Shown here in pieces: positions 40,930 to 46,443 of a DNA stretch of 46,443 nucleotides; positions within the stretch are counted from its first letter, which is position 1; each line of letters starts with the position of its first letter. Position numbers and translations under genes: made by a program. The stretch is from positions 1 to 46,443 of IMG/VR virus record IMGVR_UViG_3300045136_000222. The stretch is one strand, 5' to 3'. This DNA comes from a virus. Below the pieces are notes generated by a model. It saw only the letters and a program-made list of their open reading frames with translations. It was not told where the DNA came from and searched no databases.

Positions 40930-40955
40930 AATTATTCCATAGTATTGTCTCTACA

Positions 40956-40989
40956 AGGTGCTAGGTATTTTTACCTAGCACTTTTTTTT
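40956..40989 (+). terminator. Strong terminator after the tail-tube gene
   Basis: A 10-bp stem pairs 40958-40967 with 40972-40981 (core GTGCTAGGTA) around four T, extended by a G-T and an A-T pair, and a run of eight T follows. Confidence 0.92.
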
Positions 40990-41001
40990 ATAATCATAAA
41001 A

Positions 41002-41008
41002 GTATAAT
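41002..41008 (+). promoter_or_regulatory. Promoter for the tail-assembly operon
   Basis: AAAAGTATAAT lies 13 bases past the terminator T-run. The message would have a leader of about 20 bases with SD GGAGGGG (41020-41026) before the ATG at 41036. Confidence 0.5.
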
Positions 41009-41035
41009 AAGTGTGAATGGAGGGGACACACTTAA

Positions 41036-41488
41036 ATGGCTCTAAAAAGAATAAACCTAAATGATGTTTTTAAATTTGTATCAATTTATGATGATGCAAT
41101 TGATAAAGAAAAATCAGATTTAGACACTTTTTTAAAAGATAGAGATTATAAAAAGTTAGTATTCAAAGAAAATCAGCAACCAACTATTTTTTTGATTAAA
41201 AACATTTCTGTAAAAAAAGAAAAAGAAATAAGAGAAGGTCATTTTTCTTGGCAACCGCAAGGCACAGATAAAGATGGCAAACCTGTGCCACCAAAAATCG
41301 TTATCAATGATGAAATCGGACTTTTAATTAAATACTTTGAAGCTTGTGTGCATGAAATAGAAGAATATCAAAATGGGCAATGGGTAAAATCAAAAACAAG
41401 TGTAGATGAGTGGCCAACTAATCTTGTAATTGAAATTGGTTCATTTATAATGACAAGAAATTCTTTGAGTGATACAGAAAAAAAGTAA
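41036..41488 (+). CDS. Tail assembly chaperone, zero-frame product (gpG-like)
   Basis: The 150-residue protein lies between tail tube and tape measure, the standard place for a tail chaperone. It has a mostly helical pattern with strands (DDAIDKEKSDLDTFLKDRD, LVFKENQQPTIFLIKNIS, IGLLIKYFEACVHEIEEY). It ends SLSDTEKK at a slippery A AAA AAG immediately before the TAA stop. A fraction of ribosomes should shift by -1 and extend it. Lambda G is the functional model. Confidence 0.75.
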   Translation: MALKRINLNDVFKFVSIYDDAIDKEKSDLDTFLKDRDYKKLVFKENQQPTIFLIKNISVKKEKEIREGHFSWQPQGTDKDGKPVPPKIVINDEIGLLIKYFEACVHEIEEYQNGQWVKSKTSVDEWPTNLVIEIGSFIMTRNSLSDTEKK

Positions 41489-41877
41489 TAAATGCAGTCG
41501 TTGATTTACAGCTAGATAGAGACAAAGCAAAAACATTTGACTGCAATTCATGTGATAAAAGACTACAAGTTTTAAGAAATTGTCAAGGTAAGTATAAACC
41601 AGCCAAGAATTTATTAAATGGCGAAATATACGATATTTGCCCGCGCTCTCTATTCAACGACAACGAGCAACTAGCTTTATTAGTAGAATTATACTTTGAA
41701 TGCCGCGACTACAAGATATACCCTTCAAAAGGCACTATTCTAGATCAAACGCCATTTGTTTATAACTTGTTTAAATTCATAGACGACAAGGTAAATAAAT
41801 TTCTAGATAAAAAGCAAAAAGACTTTGAGTATAAAAGAGATAGGGAGCTTAAAAGTCTAAAACATGGCAGAAGATAA
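41036..41877 (+). CDS. Tail assembly chaperone, -1 frameshift product (gpGT-like)
   Basis: After the A AAA AAG slip the frame continues from 41485 to a TAA at 41875-41877, adding 130 residues and giving about 280 in total. The extension has no ATG in frame near its start, so independent initiation is unlikely. It begins VINAVVDLQLDRD and includes FDCNSCDKRLQVLRNCQGKY and DICPRSLF, a cysteine pattern that could bind a metal, then NEQLALLVELYFECRDY. It ends KHGRR and overlaps the tape measure start by 14 bases. This mirrors the lambda G/GT pair that keeps the tape measure soluble and recruits tube subunits. Confidence 0.85.
41479..41485 (+). promoter_or_regulatory. Programmed -1 ribosomal frameshift site
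   Basis: The heptamer A AAA AAG lies in the correct zero frame (AAA 41480-41482, AAG 41483-41485), immediately followed by the TAA stop (41486-41488). No strong downstream stem-loop is obvious, though the stop codon itself may stimulate slipping. Confidence 0.82.
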
Positions 41878-44875
41878 AAAGCAATTAAAAATAGAATTTG
41901 TCGCAAGTGAAAATGTAAGTGAAGCCATAAGTCGCATAGTAGCAACTCTTGGTGATTCACAACTAGGTCGTGCAATTACTTCAGCAGGTGCAGGGCTTGC
42001 AGGACTTAAAGCTGGTTTTGATATAGTAACAGGCGCAATTTCTACTGCAATTCATGGCTTTGAAAGTTTAATTAAAGCAGGACTTAAAGCAGATCAGGCC
42101 GATAGAAATTTAGTTCAATCACTTGCATTTGTAGGTGAGTACTCAAATAAGGCTTTTCAAAGTATTTCAGAATTTGCAAATGAAATAGAGCGAACAACAG
42201 GAGTAAGTGATGAACAGGTTAAAAGTCTTATAAGTCTAGGACTCAATTTAGGTATGACTGCGGAGCAAGCCACTAAAGCCGCAGAAGCCGCTATCAATTT
42301 TGGTGCGGCAACTGGTCAATCAGCCGAGTTTGTTTTAAGACAATTAAATGTAACTTTATCAGGCACAGCTGGAAGGCTTGGCAATCAAGTAGGTATAATA
42401 GGCAACTTAACAAAAGCACAACTTGTAAATGGTGAAGCAATTGAAATTTTAAGAAATAAATATGCTAACTTTGCCGCACAAAGCGCCAAAGGACTAGAAG
42501 GTTCATTGCACCATGTATCAGTAGCTTTTGGCAATATCATTGAAGAAATTTCTAAATTTATAACTCAAAATGAGTTAGTGAGTGAGATAGTTCATGCAGT
42601 AGGTAAAGCATTGCAATTTGTAGCAGATAGCATTGCAAGTTTTAGAAATTTTTTAAATGAAAATTCAAATGAAATAAAACAATGGTTAAACGCACTTGCA
42701 AGTGCAGGAGCTATCATTGGTGGTCTTATAGTAGCTTTTAATGCTTTGACTATTGCACAAAATCTTGCCGCAGTAGCAATGAGAGGGTTACTACTAGTCA
42801 TGAATATCAACCCTTTCATGCTTATGATTACTCTAGTAGGCGGCGCATTGGTTGCGGCTTTTAAGTACTTTAATGTAACGATAGAAGATGTAATCGGCGT
42901 GCTTAAAGTAATGGTTGGCTATGCAATAATGCCGCTTACTCAAGCAATTGGTTTTTTGCTTGGTTCAATCGGTACAGCCGCACAAGCTCTTGGACTAAAA
43001 TTTGGTGAATCTTTAGTCAAAGCAAGTGAAAGCTTAAAAAGCTTAAGCAATAATTTAATTGAGTCAGGCAAGCAACAACTAGAAGCTTCACAAGCGGCAA
43101 AAAAACATAAAGAAGAGATTGATTCATTAAATTATGCTACAAAAGGTTTTGAGACACAACTTGATAAACAATCACAAATGCTTGCAAAGCTTGAGCAAGA
43201 TTTTACAAGAAATTCAAATGCGGCAAAAAATGCAATAGATGCAATAAAAGACTTTGCGCCACAATTAAGCTTAAATGAGTGGAAGCAAAACTATGATGTT
43301 TTTTTAAAAAACTTAAATGATTTAAAAAACAATGCAATCACAATTAAAGCAACAATAGAACAACAAGGTGGCGCTAAAAATGCGGCACAAGAAGCTCTTT
43401 TAAAACAAGCAATTGAAGCAGAAACTCAAGCTCAAATAGCTATTCAAGCAATTAAAATAAAAAACTTTCAACAAGAAAGACAAGCAAAATTAAAGGAAGT
43501 AGACATTGCACTTGCTTATGAGTTAGCAAGAAACATTCAAGTAGCCGATGAAATTTATTTAAAAAGAGTAGCTTACGAGCAATCATTACGACAAAAACAA
43601 CTTGAAATTGCAACTCAAAGAATAATTGATGAACAAGGCATACAAAGAAACGGCATTGATGTAATGACAGAAGCAAAACTTAAAGCTCAAGAGGTTGCTT
43701 TAAATTCAGAAAAGCAAGCGCTTGAAGCAAGTTTAAATCTAGCTGTAAGTATGGAGTTAAGAAAACAAGCGCAACTTATACAGATAAGAAACTCGGCTTT
43801 AAGTGGACTTGGTGGTGCGGCTGGTGCAAGTCTTCAAGCTGACCAAGAAATAATAAATGCACAAAATAGAAATGAAATTTTAAAAACTTTAAGAGAGCAA
43901 AATTTAATAAGCGAACAGCAGTATTTAAATCTTTCAATGCAAAATGCAATGCAATTAGAACAAGCAAAAACAAATGCGCTTGTAGCAATTCATACTCAAA
44001 GAGCAGAATTACTTGGACTCACAGATGCCGCTTTAAATGATAGAATTGCAAAAGAGCAATTGGAGTATTCAAGAAGGTTAGAAAGTTTAAGAATTGCAAA
44101 AGAAAATGAATTGATAACAGAACAAGAATATCAACAAGCATTTTTACAAGCCGAGTATGAGTACCAATCAAACTTAAATGAAATACAAATGCAGTTTTAC
44201 AATCAACGCGCAGATCTTGCAATGAAGCAATATGACACTTGGAATGAAATGCTAGCAAAAATTCAATCGGCGCAAGTGCAACACGGAGCTATTATGGGTG
44301 CAATCATTGGAGCACAAAATTCTGTTATCATGCAAACCACGCAAAATGCTTTACAAGAAACTGCAACAATGATGCAAACAGGTAACCAAACTCAATTTGA
44401 AATCGGTAAAGCCGCCGCAATTGCAAACGCTACGATTGCTACTTTATCAGCTTCAGCAAAGGCATTTGAAGCTTTAGCAGGCATACCAATCGTAGGTCCT
44501 GCGCTCGCAACCGCCGCTTCAGCCGCTATTTTTACTGCTGGTATGCTTAAAGTTCAACAAATACGCGCTACAAATTATAGAAAAGGTGGACAAGCCGACG
44601 AGGGTTTAACAGAAGTGCCACACTATTTAAGCGGCCGTTCATTTATTCTGGAGGGCGGTGAAAGAGTAATAAAGACCGAGCAAAACAAAGATTTGACTTT
44701 AGCATTGGAAAAAATCAATTCGGGTCAAATAACAAATGCTCCAACCATAAATATCACTATCAACGGCAATGCAGATAAATCAGCAGTTGGTTCTATAAAA
44801 GATGCTGTAATAGAAGCCTTACGAGAAGCTTCAGAACGAGGACGACCAATAATTAGTAGTAGGGGCGTAGTATGA
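41864..44875 (+). CDS. Tape measure protein
   Basis: The 1003-residue protein is the longest tail gene and follows the chaperones. The N-terminal third is Ala/Gly-rich helical (TGVSDEQVKSLISLGLNLGM, a tape-measure repeat pattern). About 275-390 holds hydrophobic segments (AGAIIGGLIVAFNAL, MLMITLVGGALVAAF, GYAIMPLTQAIGFLLGS) that may enter the host membrane. About 400-850 is a long coiled coil rich in Gln, Ala and Glu. The end has IPIVGPALATAASAAIFTAG and GRSFILEGGERVIKTEQN, common tape-measure features. Length suggests a tail of roughly 150 nm by the usual 0.15 nm per residue. Confidence 0.92.
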   Translation: MAEDKKQLKIEFVASENVSEAISRIVATLGDSQLGRAITSAGAGLAGLKAGFDIVTGAISTAIHGFESLIKAGLKADQADRNLVQSLAFVGEYSNKAFQSISEFANEIERTTGVSDEQVKSLISLGLNLGMTAEQATKAAEAAINFGAATGQSAEFVLRQLNVTLSGTAGRLGNQVGIIGNLTKAQLVNGEAIEILRNKYANFAAQSAKGLEGSLHHVSVAFGNIIEEISKFITQNELVSEIVHAVGKALQFVADSIASFRNFLNENSNEIKQWLNALASAGAIIGGLIVAFNALTIAQNLAAVAMRGLLLVMNINPFMLMITLVGGALVAAFKYFNVTIEDVIGVLKVMVGYAIMPLTQAIGFLLGSIGTAAQALGLKFGESLVKASESLKSLSNNLIESGKQQLEASQAAKKHKEEIDSLNYATKGFETQLDKQSQMLAKLEQDFTRNSNAAKNAIDAIKDFAPQLSLNEWKQNYDVFLKNLNDLKNNAITIKATIEQQGGAKNAAQEALLKQAIEAETQAQIAIQAIKIKNFQQERQAKLKEVDIALAYELARNIQVADEIYLKRVAYEQSLRQKQLEIATQRIIDEQGIQRNGIDVMTEAKLKAQEVALNSEKQALEASLNLAVSMELRKQAQLIQIRNSALSGLGGAAGASLQADQEIINAQNRNEILKTLREQNLISEQQYLNLSMQNAMQLEQAKTNALVAIHTQRAELLGLTDAALNDRIAKEQLEYSRRLESLRIAKENELITEQEYQQAFLQAEYEYQSNLNEIQMQFYNQRADLAMKQYDTWNEMLAKIQSAQVQHGAIMGAIIGAQNSVIMQTTQNALQETATMMQTGNQTQFEIGKAAAIANATIATLSASAKAFEALAGIPIVGPALATAASAAIFTAGMLKVQQIRATNYRKGGQADEGLTEVPHYLSGRSFILEGGERVIKTEQNKDLTLALEKINSGQITNAPTINITINGNADKSAVGSIKDAVIEALREASERGRPIISSRGVV

Positions 44876-45687
44876 GTAGTCAGCAAGGAATAAGTTTTTT
44901 ATATCAATTTGATTTAGGCAACTATAATTTAACCAACTTTGGTGCTAACATTTTATCAGTTACTAGTACGGCGGCTGGTGATTTTGACAAAGGCAATCTA
45001 ACAACTGACATTTTAAGTCAGACATGGCGTTCTGCTAATACAATAGGTTGGCAAGAAATTGTAATAGAAGCAGATGTACAAAGTAGAATTGATACTTTTG
45101 CAATTTTAAATCATAACCTTTCAGAAACAGCAATAGTTTATGTTCAAGCAAACATATCTAATAACTTTTTAGCACCACCAGTTAATTTTTTAGTACCATA
45201 CCAAGAAAAACATTTAATTTTATGCCAAGATTTTGGCGCGGCTTACAAATACTACAAAGTTAAAATTTTAGACCCTGCAAACGCTTGCGGTTACATAGAA
45301 ATCGGGCGCATTGTAGGTGGTCGTGCTTTTACTTTTGACAACTCAAAAGGTGAAGATATTACAGACGATATTGATTTAGCTTGGGAAGACTATGCAGAAA
45401 CAATGAAAACGGAAGGATTTTTTAGAGTATCAAATGAAAGAATAAAAACTAGGACTTTGTCGGTAAATTTTTCAAAATTAAATACAATAATGGGCATGAA
45501 TAAAAATTGGCTAGGCTTAAGGCATTTTATAAATTATGTCGGAGTAAGTAAACCTTTTCTTACCATAGTAGACAGAAACGACCCTAGCTTTATATCTCTT
45601 TGGGGTCAACTAAAAGATTTACCTAATGAGAGATTTACGATCAATAGATTTGTAAACTTAAGTTTGAAAATTGAAGAAACTTGGTAA
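44872..45687 (+). CDS. Distal tail-type protein
   Basis: The 271-residue protein starts within the tape-measure stop (ATGA). It has sandwich-like segments (QSRIDTFAILNHNLSETAIVY, YYKVKILDPANACGYIEIGRI, TRTLSVNFSKLN) and a C-terminal part (KPFLTIVDRNDPSFISLWGQL). The GYIEIGRIVGGRAF region resembles discoidin-like domains of distal tail proteins. Position after the tape measure fits a baseplate hub or distal tail ring. Family assignment is approximate. Confidence 0.6.
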   Translation: MSSQQGISFLYQFDLGNYNLTNFGANILSVTSTAAGDFDKGNLTTDILSQTWRSANTIGWQEIVIEADVQSRIDTFAILNHNLSETAIVYVQANISNNFLAPPVNFLVPYQEKHLILCQDFGAAYKYYKVKILDPANACGYIEIGRIVGGRAFTFDNSKGEDITDDIDLAWEDYAETMKTEGFFRVSNERIKTRTLSVNFSKLNTIMGMNKNWLGLRHFINYVGVSKPFLTIVDRNDPSFISLWGQLKDLPNERFTINRFVNLSLKIEETW

Positions 45688-45701
45688 AACTAAAATAGAT
45701 T

Positions 45702-46443
45702 ATGAGCCAAAACATTTTTAAGAACCCTTATGTATCATCACCACCAATTCTAACAGGTACAGGAAACGGCACACTTGTAATTGATAGACTTACTCACTTT
45801 ACTATTACACAAACATACACGGTAACTTGCACAGCTACTAATCCTTTTACCGTATTTCAGGTTGTCGGCTCTCTTGATGGAGCTGTCGGCGTTGCAGTAG
45901 TAGGCACTCAATTTGTAGATGAAGATTTAAAAGTATTTTTTACAATCAATCAAGGTTCTATACCTTTTCAGGTTGGCGACCAATTTGTTTTTTCAGTAAA
46001 TCAAGGCACTGACTTAAATCAACAAAACATAGATACTTATGATGAATTGCCGCAAAAAAATTTTTCACAAGGTATTCTTGGTCAAAATGCTGGTGATGAC
46101 AATTTAAGATTTTTAACTAGTGCACTATACGCAAGAGCTGTTATTCAAGATTTAGAATTTGTTTCAAAAATTGCAGGACTTGATGGAAACAATATCAAGA
46201 TAACTTATTACGACACAGGACTACCACAAAAAGCATTTGTAGACATACAAAGCTTAAGATTTCAAGCTAAAACCGCTGGCAGTGCGGGAAATTCTATTTC
46301 AATTGAATATGAAGAGCACTCACCAGCAACTCAAGCTTATGCAATTGTTCAAGATATTAAATGGCAATCAGTGCAATATGGTTCTATTGGTAACTCAATA
46401 TCTATTGAGTACATAGGCGGAGGCACAGCTGGTAGTGAGGTTG
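45702..46443 (+). CDS. Large beta-rich tail/virion protein, N-terminal part only
   Basis: The ATG at 45702 opens a frame running past the window edge, giving 247 residues. The first about 115 form beta strands (LVIDRLTHFTITQTYTVTCT, FQVVGSLDGAVGVAVVG). From residue about 150 three tandem copies of a module follow: VIQDLEFVSKIAGLDGNNIK, FQAKTAGSAGNSISIEYEE and QYGSIGNSISIEYIGGGTAG. The same module is inserted in the connector and tail tube. The protein is probably a tail-tip or baseplate-attached component with repeated binding modules. Confidence 0.6.
   Translation, partial: MSQNIFKNPYVSSPPILTGTGNGTLVIDRLTHFTITQTYTVTCTATNPFTVFQVVGSLDGAVGVAVVGTQFVDEDLKVFFTINQGSIPFQVGDQFVFSVNQGTDLNQQNIDTYDELPQKNFSQGILGQNAGDDNLRFLTSALYARAVIQDLEFVSKIAGLDGNNIKITYYDTGLPQKAFVDIQSLRFQAKTAGSAGNSISIEYEEHSPATQAYAIVQDIKWQSVQYGSIGNSISIEYIGGGTAGSEV

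Noticed and set aside
1-46443. Temperate phage or prophage
   Set aside because: No integrase, excisionase, CI-like repressor or host flank is visible. As the window is not a closed genome, this is not final.

Overview
The window is a continuous piece of an AT-rich tailed-phage genome. It holds an HK97-type head, a long non-contractile tail (tape measure and tail tube present, no sheath gene seen) and a packaging ATPase, so it is a siphovirus. No integrase, repressor or host gene is visible, which suggests a lytic phage, but the window is not closed: it starts inside a tail-fibre gene and ends inside a tail or virion gene. A lipoprotein signal sequence next to a holin-like and a membrane-anchored coiled-coil protein suggests a Gram-negative host with an AT-rich genome. 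The genus cannot be told from the sequence.

Layout. 1-1159: three tandem tail-collar/fibre paralogues. 1167-4566: endolysin, a sigma-like protein, holin, lipoprotein and a spanin-like membrane protein. 4563-9142 (minus strand): two related orphan proteins and three different DNA methyltransferases. 9187-14070: RuvC-like resolvase, small proteins, a second sigma-like protein, terminase large subunit and small accessory proteins. 14072-16297 (minus): a RecT/Erf-like annealing protein and a RecE-like nuclease, each followed by a terminator. 16391-21223: a 7-deazaguanine island with a DpdA-like transglycosylase, QueC and two ParB-like proteins on plus, and FolE, QueE and QueD on minus. 21224-22166: a 0.94 kb gene-free region with AT-rich iteron-like repeats followed by a GC-rich, hairpin-dense island that looks like a large structured RNA. 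22167-25143: replication module (initiator-like, helicase-loader-like, HNH, SSB, third ParB-like). 25187-46443: putative small terminase, portal-MuF fusion, protease, basic protein, capsid, a run of beta-rich virion proteins, a patatin phospholipase, connectors, tail tube, frameshifted tail chaperones, tape measure and distal tail proteins.

How it fits together. FolE, QueD, QueE and QueC together make preQ0 from GTP, and the DpdA-like enzyme should exchange guanine in phage DNA for this base. With three methyltransferases, the phage appears to invest heavily in protecting its DNA from restriction. Two sigma-like proteins, and a recurring GTATAAT box placed 6-8 nt before SD-less start codons, suggest that many transcripts are leaderless.

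Most notable for follow-up: the structured RNA island, the deazaguanine island with its paired ParB-like proteins and an insertion in the QueE cluster motif, the leaderless-promoter pattern, the portal-MuF fusion with an HxH repeat linker, the phage patatin, and one beta-rich module reused in three virion proteins.
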